DNA from: JAPLXD01 sp041662765
GTDB taxonomy: Bacteria > Patescibacteriota > Minisyncoccia > Moranbacterales > UBA11712
NCBI GenBank assembly: GCA_041662765.1
Contig: JBAZRT010000003.1
Span: 1-38,779 of the forward strand
Reading direction: 5' to 3'
DNA length: 38,779 nucleotides
Position 1 is the stretch's first letter. The number at the start of each line of letters is the position of its first letter. The notes under the pieces are model-generated. The model saw only the letters and a list, made by a program, of their open reading frames with translations. It did no database searches and was not told the DNA's origin. Positions 15,822 to 23,257 of this stretch are shown here, piece after piece. The position numbers were made by a program, and so were the translations under genes.

Positions 15822-15961
15822 ATATCAATATAGTAGCAATTTGAGTGAATTAGCGCATATCGGTCCCGTCAGAAATATGCTTACTAATACTAATGAAAAT
15901 ATTGAAAAAAAACAAGGCTAAACGGATCTTTTTCCGACCAATACTCCAATTTCTGCTGGGA

Positions 15962-15990
15962 TTGACAAAGTTGTAAAATGGTGATATAAT
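15962..15990 (+). promoter_or_regulatory. Perfect-consensus sigma-70 promoter
   Basis: -35 TTGACA (15962-15967), 17-bp spacer, -10 TATAAT (15985-15990): both hexamers and the spacing are consensus. The spacer contains GTTGTAAAAT, the same sequence as one arm of the palindromic operator at 23164-23187. The rest of the gap (15822-16073) holds no gene. Confidence 0.85.
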
Positions 15991-16026
15991 CCATTGATGC
16001 TCTTGGAGCGTCAAAATAGGCAAAAA

Positions 16027-16043
16027 AGCCTTTTTTAAAGGCT
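16027..16043 (+). other. Leader hairpin
   Basis: AGCCTTT/AAAGGCT with loop TTT in the untranslated leader, 30 nt before the start codon. It could stabilise the mRNA. Confidence 0.4.
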
Positions 16044-16073
16044 CTTTCAAAATTTGAGAAAAGGGAGTGCAAA

Positions 16074-16715
16074 ATGATCGGACCTATCTGGAAAAAAATA
16101 TTTGGCTTCACTGGCGAAGTGGCGACTGACGCAGTCGTTATCGGCACCCTGGGCAGAATCTGGAAATCTTTGAAGACTCCTGAATTCAAGGAAGTCAGAC
16201 AGGGATTGATAAGTCACGGCGCTTGGCCATTCGGGCTGGGCCTTGCTGACGAGGCCGATTTTCTGGCTAGAGTCGGAAAAGGTTTGAAGCCGGAAGAAGT
16301 TATCAGATTAACTAATTTCCTGGTAACTTTAACCGACCAAGAAAGGACGAAGGTTCGTTGCACTATTGCGGCGATAAAGGAATTTCCGGACCGCCAAACT
16401 TTCAGTGCTGAAAAAGGCGGGCGCAAAACCACGAAGGAGTATACCGCCCGCATAGACGACGCTTTGGCCTTTCTTCAAATCTTGGCCTCTGACAAACTTT
16501 CTAACGCCCAGCGGAAGAAACTTTGCAAAGGTCTTGGACTTCTTGATTTTCCGGACATTCAACTTTCTGCCAGATTGGCAACTGCGGCAAAGAAAGTCAG
16601 GAAAACAAGAAAGAGCCTTGAAAAGAAATATGGCCCACTGAAGGCCGCGACGCCTGCAAGCTCTGGTCATATCGACACGTTTTTCAATTGGCTCAACCGG
16701 GTTTTCCCTGTTTGA
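16074..16715 (+). CDS. Hypothetical protein (first gene of a two-gene unit)
   Basis: 213 residues, not recognised. The N-terminus (MIGPIWKKIFGFTGEVATDAVVIG) is mildly hydrophobic but not a clear signal peptide. The middle is helical and charged, with ADEADFLARVGKGLKPEEVIRL and DDALAFLQILASDKLSNAQRKK. The C-terminus is basic and ends NWLNRVFPV. The start is fixed by a strong SD (AAGGGAG, 8 nt upstream), which is unusual in this window. It ends in TGA only 18 nt before the ATG of the next gene and in the same frame, so the two are surely cotranscribed. A cytoplasmic helical partner of the membrane protein that follows is a guess from context. Confidence 0.75.
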   Translation: MIGPIWKKIFGFTGEVATDAVVIGTLGRIWKSLKTPEFKEVRQGLISHGAWPFGLGLADEADFLARVGKGLKPEEVIRLTNFLVTLTDQERTKVRCTIAAIKEFPDRQTFSAEKGGRKTTKEYTARIDDALAFLQILASDKLSNAQRKKLCKGLGLLDFPDIQLSARLATAAKKVRKTRKSLEKKYGPLKAATPASSGHIDTFFNWLNRVFPV

Positions 16716-16733
16716 GCCGGCCAAGGAGACGAC

Positions 16734-17990
16734 ATGAACAGCCTATCACAGATGATCAATGATATCGTAGTGATCTTTCGGATTGCCTTCCGTCAAACCG
16801 GTCTGGATGATACCCAGAGGCTGAGGAATACTCTGATCTCCATAATCGTTCCTCTCGCGGCTTTGTACATCTGCCAGCTAATGCTTAGCGAGTTGAATGG
16901 TATAACCGGTTGGGATCTCTCCTGGATCACAATGGTCTTGTCCATGGCGGCAACATTCTTCATCTTTCGCGCCCTTTTCAACCTCAGGAGATTACTCTCC
17001 CTGGGTTTTATCGGCGAAGGACTGGAGGCGCTTGGACTTTCTCCGGCAGAATATCCAACTTCCCGTTTATTTCGAGCCTACTGGAATCTCGTGAAAACGA
17101 TCTTCTTTTGGGAGCTGGTAATCATCTTCTTTCTGCCATACTTTGATCTAACCCAAAATCCACTTGTTGGATGGTCTCTCTTGGTGGGATCCATCGCTTA
17201 TCTCATTGTGTACCCAGACGGGAAGTTCTTTCAAAAATTCTCCGCCTGGGCGATAGTGGCGATATTGATTTTGATGGTCACGCAAGTGATTATTTCTCCA
17301 GCCGCTTGGATAAAGCTTATTGGAGTGGATCCCTTTGGAGCCATGAGAACTTCAGGGACTGACCGGGTCCTGGCGGAAACACTCTCCGATCAAAAAGAGG
17401 CCGAGGACGCGAAAACCGTAATCCGCCTCAAAGAGATCAAAAAGAAAATCAAGCAGCGCAAGGAACTCTCCCCCGATGACAAGAAATTCATCGAGGAGCG
17501 GAAGAAAGGCCTCGTGCAAGAGACCTTCGGAAAGATCTTTTCTTCGTCCGCCGATGCTAAAAGTTCACCCAAAAAGAAGGAGATGAAACAGTACACGATA
17601 ATTCGACCGCTTGAATTTCTGGGAGGAGAAAAGATAATTCACGGATCGGGTTGTGTGGGCGTACGGAAAGGTGGAAAGGCCGAGTTTCGAGCCACAAACC
17701 TTCCGATCGTGAAAGATGGCAAGTACAAAGTAATCTTTCACGCAACCCGTAAAACAACCGGCAGGGATTATCTCTTGGTCAACGCTGGCAAAGGACACGG
17801 CGGACCGTTCTACTATGATAACCACCCAGCCTCTGACAGCCCCATCGAAATAACCTTTTTTAAGGAGGGTATGCCAGGGGACTCGAAGTACTTCTATCCG
17901 ACCGACAACTTTATTCAGCTGTCGGCGGATGACGACTTACTTGTCCAACTGGACAACCCGCCATATGTGGAAATCACATACTGGCAATAA
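16734..17990 (+). CDS. Hypothetical membrane protein with C-terminal soluble domain
   Basis: 418 residues, not recognised. The first 210 residues contain about five membrane segments (for example LISIIVPLAALYICQLML, WAIVAILILMVTQVIISP). Next comes a highly charged coiled-coil-like stretch (VIRLKEIKKKIKQRKELSP, about 225-265). The C-terminal domain of about 130 residues is beta-rich, with LEFLGGEKIIHGSGCVG, GKYKVIFHATRKT and YVEITYWQ. It has a clear SD (AAGGAG) 8 nt before the ATG and a strong terminator after the stop. The expression signals are closer to canonical bacterial ones than those of its neighbours. Confidence 0.75.
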   Translation: MNSLSQMINDIVVIFRIAFRQTGLDDTQRLRNTLISIIVPLAALYICQLMLSELNGITGWDLSWITMVLSMAATFFIFRALFNLRRLLSLGFIGEGLEALGLSPAEYPTSRLFRAYWNLVKTIFFWELVIIFFLPYFDLTQNPLVGWSLLVGSIAYLIVYPDGKFFQKFSAWAIVAILILMVTQVIISPAAWIKLIGVDPFGAMRTSGTDRVLAETLSDQKEAEDAKTVIRLKEIKKKIKQRKELSPDDKKFIEERKKGLVQETFGKIFSSSADAKSSPKKKEMKQYTIIRPLEFLGGEKIIHGSGCVGVRKGGKAEFRATNLPIVKDGKYKVIFHATRKTTGRDYLLVNAGKGHGGPFYYDNHPASDSPIEITFFKEGMPGDSKYFYPTDNFIQLSADDDLLVQLDNPPYVEITYWQ

Positions 17991-17991
17991 A

Positions 17992-18040
17992 AAAATCCCC
18001 GCGCCTTGAGCATCGCTCTCGGCCGCGGGGATTTTAATTT
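17992..18040. terminator. Strong terminator
   Basis: 12-bp stem AAAATCCCCGCG (17992-18003) with its complement at 18024-18035, around a 20-nt loop, followed by TTAATTT. It can serve the gene pair on the plus strand and, read from the other strand, the pilin-like gene that ends at 18069. Confidence 0.85.
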
Positions 18041-18068
18041 GCAAAAAAAAGTTCGCGAATCCTCTATA

Positions 18069-18410
18069 TCATGATCCGCCCAGAAGAAGATCCACCGCAG
18101 TGATGACCACCAGTCCAATAAGTCCAATAACGACTCCCATGATCGACCAGGTCATCTGCTTTTTGGCTTTTTCCTGAGCCTTGTCATCGCCCGCGGAAAG
18201 AAAATACATTATTCCACTCACAACAAAACTGATAATCGCCAGAAACCCGAAGATTCCCAAAATCCAATTTGTGAGATTTGAGATTACAGTGGTTAAGTCT
18301 TTGTTGGAAAGACCTGTGCCCGTCGGCAACGTAACTTCCGCGCTTGCCGAACAAACGACAAAAAACAATGCGATAGAAAAAGAAGTTAGGCGAAATAAAT
18401 ATTTTTTCAT
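18069..18410 (-). CDS. VirB2/TrbC-like small membrane protein (pilin-like)
   Basis: 113 residues. It has a signal peptide (MKKYLFRLTSFSIALFFVV, cleavage near CSASA), a short exported segment, and two membrane helices (WILGIFGFLAIISFVVSGI and SIMGVVIGLIGLVVITAV) joined by a charged loop SAGDDKAQEKAKKQ. This layout is that of VirB2/TrbC pilins of type IV secretion systems; many CPR genomes carry arrays of such genes. It is the last of five related genes on this strand. No secretion ATPase lies in the window, so the function is open. The stop codon is TGA. Confidence 0.75.
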   Translation of the reverse strand: MKKYLFRLTSFSIALFFVVCSASAEVTLPTGTGLSNKDLTTVISNLTNWILGIFGFLAIISFVVSGIMYFLSAGDDKAQEKAKKQMTWSIMGVVIGLIGLVVITAVDLLLGGS

Positions 18411-18433
18411 ATGCTTAAAAATAATTCCAAGAA

Positions 18434-18814
18434 CTAAGTGCCCGTCGCGGTAGCACTCAAGAAGTAATCAATAGCAGTGATCACTACAAGACCGGCAAGG
18501 CCGACGAGCACCCCCGTAATGGAATATATCATCGCCCGCTTGGCTCTTGCCTGCGCGTCTTCGTCACCAGCTGAAATTAAGTAGAGTATTCCGGAGATCA
18601 CAAACCCGATCACAGCAATAAAGCCAAAAATAGCCAATAGCCAAAGAGCAAGGTTTGAAATTATGTCGTTCAGCGGTTTTTTGGAAAGTTTCGTCACATC
18701 AAGTTTTGTCTTGTCCCACTGGCCTAGTGCCATCTGCGAATTTGTGAGTGCGACAAAAAATGCCATTGACACCACTGAAAAAAATTTTGTCCAATATTTT
18801 TTTTGTTTTTCCAT
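18434..18814 (-). CDS. VirB2/TrbC-like small membrane protein (pilin-like)
   Basis: 126 residues with the same layout as its neighbours: an exported N-terminus (cleavage probably after QMALG), helix LALWLLAIFGFIAVIGFVIS, loop SAGDEDAQARAKRAMIYS, and helix ITGVLVGLAGLVVITAI. A 59-nt stretch (18513-18571) covering the loop and the start of helix 2 is identical to 18998-19056 in the next gene, pointing to recent duplication or gene conversion. It has its own promoter (18845-18872). Confidence 0.78.
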   Translation of the reverse strand: MEKQKKYWTKFFSVVSMAFFVALTNSQMALGQWDKTKLDVTKLSKKPLNDIISNLALWLLAIFGFIAVIGFVISGILYLISAGDEDAQARAKRAMIYSITGVLVGLAGLVVITAIDYFLSATATGT

Positions 18815-18844
18815 TATTTTTTGTTAAGTTTTTAGGTTGATTGG

Positions 18845-18872
18845 ATTATACCATATTTTTTTTGATAAGCAA
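18845..18872 (-). promoter_or_regulatory. Promoter of the 126-aa pilin-like gene
   Basis: On the minus strand, -35 TTGCTT (18872-18867), 16 bp, -10 TATAAT (18850-18845). The -35 overlaps the tail of the preceding terminator. Confidence 0.5.
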
Positions 18873-18901
18873 AACCCCGTTTCTTGCAAGAGACGGGGTT
18901 T
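18872..18901 (-). terminator. Terminator after the 118-aa pilin-like gene
   Basis: AAACCCCGT/ACGGGGTTT continued by TCTT/AAGA, a nearly continuous stem of about 14 bp, followed on the minus strand by TTTTGCTT. It lies within the pilin cluster and splits it into two transcripts. Confidence 0.8.
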
Positions 18902-18924
18902 AAAACTCGAGTTTCAATTGATGA

Positions 18925-19281
18925 CTAGATTTGTTGAGCGCCCAAAAGTTGTTGAGCGGCATAAAGGATGACAAGACCCACAAGACCCACAACAACACCC
19001 GTAATGGAATATATCATCGCCCGCTTGGCTCTTGCCTGCGCGTCTTCGTCACCAGCCGCGACAAGATACAAAATACCGCTGATAACGAAACCAATAACAG
19101 CCACAAAACCGAGGATTCCCAAAAGCCAAAGCATTACATTCTGAATAATACTAAATATACTCGATTGCTGAAGACCTGTATTGCCCCCTGCAGTAAGATC
19201 TATTTGAGCCAGTGCTATCGCTGGGACCAGAAAAATGGCAGATGTCAGATACGCTACGGCTATTTTTATTTTTTCCTTCAT
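18925..19281 (-). CDS. VirB2/TrbC-like small membrane protein (pilin-like)
   Basis: 118 residues from the ATG at 19281. An upstream in-frame TTG at 19299 lies in the ribosome-binding site GGGAGGTGA (19286-19294), which decides the start. It has a signal peptide (AYLTSAIFLVPAIALAQ), helix VMLWLLGILGFVAVIGFVIS, loop AAGDEDAQARAKRAM, and helix SITGVVVGLVGLVILYAA. This is the clearest SD in the cluster and suggests high expression, as expected for a major pilin subunit. It shares a 59-nt identical block with the downstream paralog. Confidence 0.8.
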   Translation of the reverse strand: MKEKIKIAVAYLTSAIFLVPAIALAQIDLTAGGNTGLQQSSIFSIIQNVMLWLLGILGFVAVIGFVISGILYLVAAGDEDAQARAKRAMIYSITGVVVGLVGLVILYAAQQLLGAQQI

Positions 19282-19315
19282 TAATTCACCTCCCTTCAAA
19301 ATAAATATTTTTAAA

Positions 19316-19909
19316 TTATCCTCCGATAATATTCTTTACTTGAGTTGCGATTACAAGAGCTGAAAGAGCAACTACGAGACCCAAGATGGAATAAGTGGCC
19401 GTTTTCTTTCCAAGCTCGTATCTTTCATCGTCGCCAACAGCTGTAAGCATCCAAATCGCACCGACTACCATTGATATTATAGCAAGAAAACCGACGATTG
19501 ACAAAAGGAGCTTCAAAATGTTGGCCAGAATTGTCTGGAAGGTCGAACCGGGAGAGTTCCCGCTCAAAATAGCTTTTACTTCCGTATAGATATACGGAGC
19601 AGCAAGCACGATGGCAAGTCCCGCAATCGCGAAGATGAGTGTTTTTTTTGCCCGCTCGGCTGCTTCTTTTGATCCACCTGAAACCATATACATTATACCT
19701 CCAAGGATGATGAAAATCACGGCAATTGTTCCGGCAATCTTTTGAAGATAGCTCATAATGCTTGAAAGCACACCTTCGAACGTATCGGTGGGAGCGAGAG
19801 GATTGCCGAAGGTTCCTCCGCTGGTGGTCGTCTGAGCCAAGACAAATGAACCGACGCCAAAGAAAAGAATAGCAGCAAGGAGAAGTAAAACTAAAGATCT
19901 TTTTTTCAT
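19316..19909 (-). CDS. Double-module VirB2/TrbC-like membrane protein
   Basis: 197 residues. After a signal peptide (LVLLLLAAILFFGVGSFVLAQ in shorter form: LFFGVGSFVLAQ) come two pilin-like modules in tandem. Module 1 has IAVIFIILGGIMYMVSGG, the charged loop SKEAAERAKKT, and FAIAGLAIVLAAPYIY. Module 2 has IVGFLAIISMVVGAIWML, the loop GDDERYELGKKTA, and SILGLVVALSALVIATQ. The single-module proteins of the cluster are about 115 aa, so this is an internal duplication. The N-terminal exported segment is Thr/Ser/Gly-rich. It lies 34 nt upstream of the 118-aa gene, probably in the same operon. Confidence 0.78.
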   Translation of the reverse strand: MKKRSLVLLLLAAILFFGVGSFVLAQTTTSGGTFGNPLAPTDTFEGVLSSIMSYLQKIAGTIAVIFIILGGIMYMVSGGSKEAAERAKKTLIFAIAGLAIVLAAPYIYTEVKAILSGNSPGSTFQTILANILKLLLSIVGFLAIISMVVGAIWMLTAVGDDERYELGKKTATYSILGLVVALSALVIATQVKNIIGG

Positions 19910-19942
19910 TTTGGTTAGTGTTAAAACAATTAGAAATATTGT

Positions 19943-20668
19943 TTATGGCTCGAGTGGCTCGTATATTTCAATCAATTTATCCAGGCAGGAGGGAGAGGTC
20001 GAAATGATAACGCCATTGAGGGAAACATGATAGTTTATCGAGCTTATTTTTCCTCCCGGCAAACGGACTTCGGCATATCTGAACTTGCCATCCTTGAATT
20101 CCAGTTTTTGATCCAATTCTTCTTTGCTAAAATTCACCTCCGGAAACAATACCGCATGAAGATCGGAAAGCATCGTTTTTTCCCAATTCCCCATCCAAGT
20201 CAGAGTACCGGAATATAGATTACCCTGGCCCTTACTGACATCATATCCAAAGTATATCGCATATTTTTTTTCATTGCCATCCGCAGGGCAATAATACATG
20301 TCATAGTCCTTGTTGTCCAAATAAGTTCTTAACTGCCCGATAATCGAGATCTTTGTGGCTTTTCCAAAGTCAGTCAACGGAATTTTATTGCCCTGCGCGT
20401 CCTTGAAGCTTATTGATTCAATTCCTTTATCAACAGCTTGCTGAGAAACTGGAGATTCGGAAATATTCTTGATATTTGTTTGAACACTTTGGATGTTTTG
20501 TTTGCTATTTTCTGTCTCGGTTGGAAGCACTGTCGGATTCGATACCGACGGTTGTTCGGCATTTTGAATGTTGGTCTTATTTCCGGATTTTGTAACAATT
20601 AAAAAAGCAAGAGTGATCAGCACCAATATTCCTGTTCCTACTAATATAAATAATGTCTTTTTTTTCAT
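19943..20668 (-). CDS. Membrane-anchored secreted protein, unknown function
   Basis: 241 residues. It has an N-terminal membrane anchor (LFILVGTGILVLITLAFLIV, no obvious cleavage site), then an Asn/Gln/Ser/Thr-rich linker (about 30-80), and a globular domain from about residue 85 (GIESISFKDAQGNKIPLTDF, DYDMYYCPADGNEKKYAIYF, GTLTWMGNWEKTM, CLDKLIEIYEPLEP) with two cysteines that may form a disulfide. Not recognised. It sits inside the pilin-like cluster, 33 nt before the double-module protein and 21 nt after the NlpC fusion gene, so a role in the same surface system is inferred. Confidence 0.75.
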   Translation of the reverse strand: MKKKTLFILVGTGILVLITLAFLIVTKSGNKTNIQNAEQPSVSNPTVLPTETENSKQNIQSVQTNIKNISESPVSQQAVDKGIESISFKDAQGNKIPLTDFGKATKISIIGQLRTYLDNKDYDMYYCPADGNEKKYAIYFGYDVSKGQGNLYSGTLTWMGNWEKTMLSDLHAVLFPEVNFSKEELDQKLEFKDGKFRYAEVRLPGGKISSINYHVSLNGVIISTSPSCLDKLIEIYEPLEP

Positions 20669-20689
20669 CCTCTTGATCTTTTAAAAATT

Positions 20690-21619
20690 TTAGCAGCTTG
20701 AGGCGGGACAATGATCGGAAGCTTTTATCACTTTCAAAGTTGATCCGTTCTTCGCCGCTTGAGCGCTGATGGATGCCGAACCGCCTCCGCTAGCATGAAT
20801 TCCGTATTTTGTGCTCGCGCCCATAATCTGCGTGCAACCGTCGTTGAGACAAATACCCACATGACCCTTGCTATCTTTACCTGGCAGGCCGTTGTTCCAA
20901 ACCAACGCATCCCCAGCTTTGAGACTGCTCGCGCCTGTGAACGCGCTAGCACCTGCAGCCATTGCGCTTGTTGATCCGCCCGGGCTGCTGCATCCGGCTC
21001 TTGTAAAAGCGCGTTCGGTTGTAGATGAACAATCGCCATATCCATCCTTCATTCGAAGACTTGTGTCTGTTGTATATGTCCATCCCTCCATTGCTTTGAC
21101 ATGTGAAGCAACTGCAGCGCATCCGGTACTCGTCCCCGTATTCGTATTTGTGTTCGTATTTGTGCCTGTCCCAGTGCCCGTACTCGTGCTTGTCGTTTGT
21201 GTCGTGTCGCAAGTGAACTCATACCATTTTCCGCTGAACGGATGTTTGAATCCAAGAGCCGAAAGCGTTGCGTTGATGATAAGCCACGCAACGAGCGCGA
21301 GAACCATCGCAGTAAGAGCATAGGAGAGGGCAGATTTCGCCTTTTCTATCATCCCTTTGTTTCCACTCGAAACCATATACATCACTCCCGCAACAACAAC
21401 CACGAGAGTCGTGGCTGACAAAATAAGCGCCAACAAATAATTGTAAATATTTTGGAATCCAAGGATAAGATGACAGAGCGTGCAGTCCGCATTTCCTTCC
21501 CCAATACCGCAGGGCACCAAAGCTTCGGCAAAAGCACTCGAGACAATACTGAACGAAAAAACAAGCAGGCATGACAAAAATAATGTTTTTAGAAAAATTT
21601 TATTTTTTGCTTTTGTCAT
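20690..21619 (-). CDS. VirB2-like membrane module fused to an NlpC/P60-like peptidase domain
   Basis: 309 residues. A signal peptide (1-31) is followed by a Cys-containing exported segment (CGIGEGNADCTLCHL). Two membrane helices (about 61-82 and 99-122) surround the loop SGNKGMIEKAKSA, the same pilin-like module as its neighbours. A low-complexity Thr-Gly/Thr-Asn linker (about 140-166) leads to a C-terminal domain of about 140 residues with NlpC/P60 features: GYGDCSSTTERAF (candidate nucleophile Cys197), LKAGDALVW and KGHVGICLNDG (candidate His253). NlpC/P60 enzymes cut peptidoglycan peptides or related amides. A pilin-like anchor carrying such a domain outside the membrane could open the wall for the surface structure; this is inference. 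DCSS replaces the more common DCSG. Confidence 0.75.
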   Translation of the reverse strand: MTKAKNKIFLKTLFLSCLLVFSFSIVSSAFAEALVPCGIGEGNADCTLCHLILGFQNIYNYLLALILSATTLVVVVAGVMYMVSSGNKGMIEKAKSALSYALTAMVLALVAWLIINATLSALGFKHPFSGKWYEFTCDTTQTTSTSTGTGTGTNTNTNTNTGTSTGCAAVASHVKAMEGWTYTTDTSLRMKDGYGDCSSTTERAFTRAGCSSPGGSTSAMAAGASAFTGASSLKAGDALVWNNGLPGKDSKGHVGICLNDGCTQIMGASTKYGIHASGGGSASISAQAAKNGSTLKVIKASDHCPASSC

Positions 21620-21658
21620 CGGTTTGTATATTCGTGCTAAATTCGTAGTTTGTAGAAA

Positions 21659-23131
21659 TTATTTCCTCAAAAGCACGTTCACTGCGTTTTGTGCTTGATC
21701 AAGTGTGTCATGAAGCGAATTGTTTTTGAGCACCACATTGTCGATCATTCCGTCAAAAATTTTCTCGACCGCGAGATTGTCGGGTTGCGCCCAGCTTTTG
21801 GCGATGAGATTGCCCTGAGCAAAAGGGGAGAGAAGAATATCTGATTTTTGTTTTTCGATAAGATCCCGCCGCGCCGCAGGTTTGGATTGGTTTTTGATAT
21901 ATTCCGCTGCCGGATCGAAATTAGCACTTTCCGTTCCTGCTGCCGCAACCGGCAAGTTCGCACTGAAGGATTGCGGCATTGTGAGAAAGCGGATAAATTT
22001 CCAACTTTCGGCAATTCTTTGGTTGTCTGTTGCATAGGTATGCTTGTTTTGCTGGGCCACTTTGATAAATTCCTGATTTTGAGCCTTATTCTTGGAAACC
22101 GCATATCCCCAATAATTGGCAAAATCAACATCCAAACCAGCGCCGTTCGCATCTTTGTTTTGCGGAATTCTGGCAATTCCAAGGGACAGCTTTGGCGCCC
22201 GTTCCCCGATTTGCGGAATAAGCCAGGAATAATTGAGCATCATCGCCGTTTTTCCTTCGATAAAGCTGTCTTTCGAGTTATGTTGGAGAGAATTCCACGT
22301 ATAAACATCATTTGCTTGATTTGAAAACTTCGTGTAATAAGCCAACGCCGATTCTCCCGGCGACATTTCGCTTCCATAGGTCGTATTTGTAAAATCAGCA
22401 AAACTGGCTTGATTGTTTTTCGGGTCCATCATACTCGCACCCGACTGCATCATAAGAAGAGTCAAAATGTCTGTCGCCCGATTTATTTTTCCTGTACCGG
22501 CACTCATATCGCTCGACATTCCCATCGCCGCACCGGAGAGAGTAATGTTTCCAAAAGTGTCGACGCGGGTTATTTTTTTCACCGCGCTGTCAAAATCAAC
22601 CCAGGTCGCCGGAGGTGTTGTTATCCCGGCTTGGTTCAACAAATCTTTGTTGTAGTAAAGCGCAAGAGAATCTACGGAGAGAGGAAGCGCATATATCTTT
22701 CCATCAGCAACAAAATCCGAAGAGACAACGCCTGCAAATTGATCTTGGACCTGCTTGGGCGTCACAATATCCGCCTGGCTGGATGAAAGATCATCTTTCG
22801 GCGCCGATGCCAGCTTGTCTTTATGCTTCGTGAGCCAGGTATTGTGAATAAGAAAGACATCCGGTCCGTTTCCCGTTGCAAGCGCGTCCATCAAATCATT
22901 TTCGTATGAATCGACAGTGAGTTTTTTGTAGACGATATCTTTCACTCGCGGATTTCTTTTCTGATATTCGCTGATAGCTTTTACCATCACATCCGAATCA
23001 TCAAAAAGTCCCCAAACCTCAAGGCGAACTTCATAATTTATCGTTGAATTGTTCGAACATCCACAACCAGAAAGAACGACCATCGAGAGGATAAGAGCGA
23101 AAGAGAAAATAACTGATAATTTTTTCTTCAT
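21659..23131 (-). CDS. Extracellular solute-binding lipoprotein (ABC family 1 type)
   Basis: 490 residues. The signal peptide with lipobox LSGC (lipidation at the Cys near residue 23) anchors it outside the membrane. The body is a family 1 solute-binding protein: EVWGLFDDSDVMVKAISEY at the start, NGPDVFLIHNTW, KIYALPLSVDSLALYYNKD, GKTAMMLNYSWLIPQIGE, and WKFIRFLTMP near the end. Such proteins usually deliver sugars to ABC permeases, but no permease or ATPase gene lies in the window. The gene heads the pilin-like cluster, 39 nt before the NlpC fusion, behind a promoter overlapped by a perfect palindrome. It may bind a ligand for the surface system rather than feed a transporter. Confidence 0.88.
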   Translation of the reverse strand: MKKKLSVIFSFALILSMVVLSGCGCSNNSTINYEVRLEVWGLFDDSDVMVKAISEYQKRNPRVKDIVYKKLTVDSYENDLMDALATGNGPDVFLIHNTWLTKHKDKLASAPKDDLSSSQADIVTPKQVQDQFAGVVSSDFVADGKIYALPLSVDSLALYYNKDLLNQAGITTPPATWVDFDSAVKKITRVDTFGNITLSGAAMGMSSDMSAGTGKINRATDILTLLMMQSGASMMDPKNNQASFADFTNTTYGSEMSPGESALAYYTKFSNQANDVYTWNSLQHNSKDSFIEGKTAMMLNYSWLIPQIGERAPKLSLGIARIPQNKDANGAGLDVDFANYWGYAVSKNKAQNQEFIKVAQQNKHTYATDNQRIAESWKFIRFLTMPQSFSANLPVAAAGTESANFDPAAEYIKNQSKPAARRDLIEKQKSDILLSPFAQGNLIAKSWAQPDNLAVEKIFDGMIDNVVLKNNSLHDTLDQAQNAVNVLLRK

Positions 23132-23163
23132 TGGTTTTTTGTTTTGAAGTTTATCTATGCTTG

Positions 23164-23193
23164 AATTTTACAACAGGTTGTAAAATTGTACAA
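23164..23193 (-). promoter_or_regulatory. Promoter with palindromic operator for the surface cluster
   Basis: On the minus strand, -35 TTGTAC (23193-23188), 17 bp, -10 TAAAAT (23170-23165). A perfect palindrome with 11-bp arms (AATTTTACAAC at 23164-23174, GTTGTAAAATT at 23177-23187, 2-bp centre) fills the spacer and covers the -10. This is the classic position for a repressor site. Confidence 0.7.
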
Positions 23194-23199
23194 ATACAA

Positions 23200-23235
23200 A
23201 AAAGACCCCGCTCTTCGCGAAGGGCGGGGTCTTTT
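23200..23235. terminator. gyrA terminator
   Basis: AAAAGACCCCGC (23200-23211) pairs with 23224-23235, with an inner extension TCTT/AAGG around CGCG. T runs on both strands. It lies 22 nt beyond the TAG at 23258, not beyond the TGA at 23444, which marks the true 3' end of gyrA. Confidence 0.88.
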
Positions 23236-23257
23236 GAAATATATTTTAATAAATAAT

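Noticed and set aside
16074..17990. One 638-residue protein formed by reading through the TGA at 16713
   Set aside because: The next ATG is in the same frame, but it has its own AAGGAG SD 8 nt upstream, so two separate cotranscribed genes are more likely.
21127..21190. Thr-Gly/Thr-Asn coding repeat as a DGR variable region
   Set aside because: It is a low-complexity linker, not at the 3' end of the gene, and has no matching template repeat in the window.
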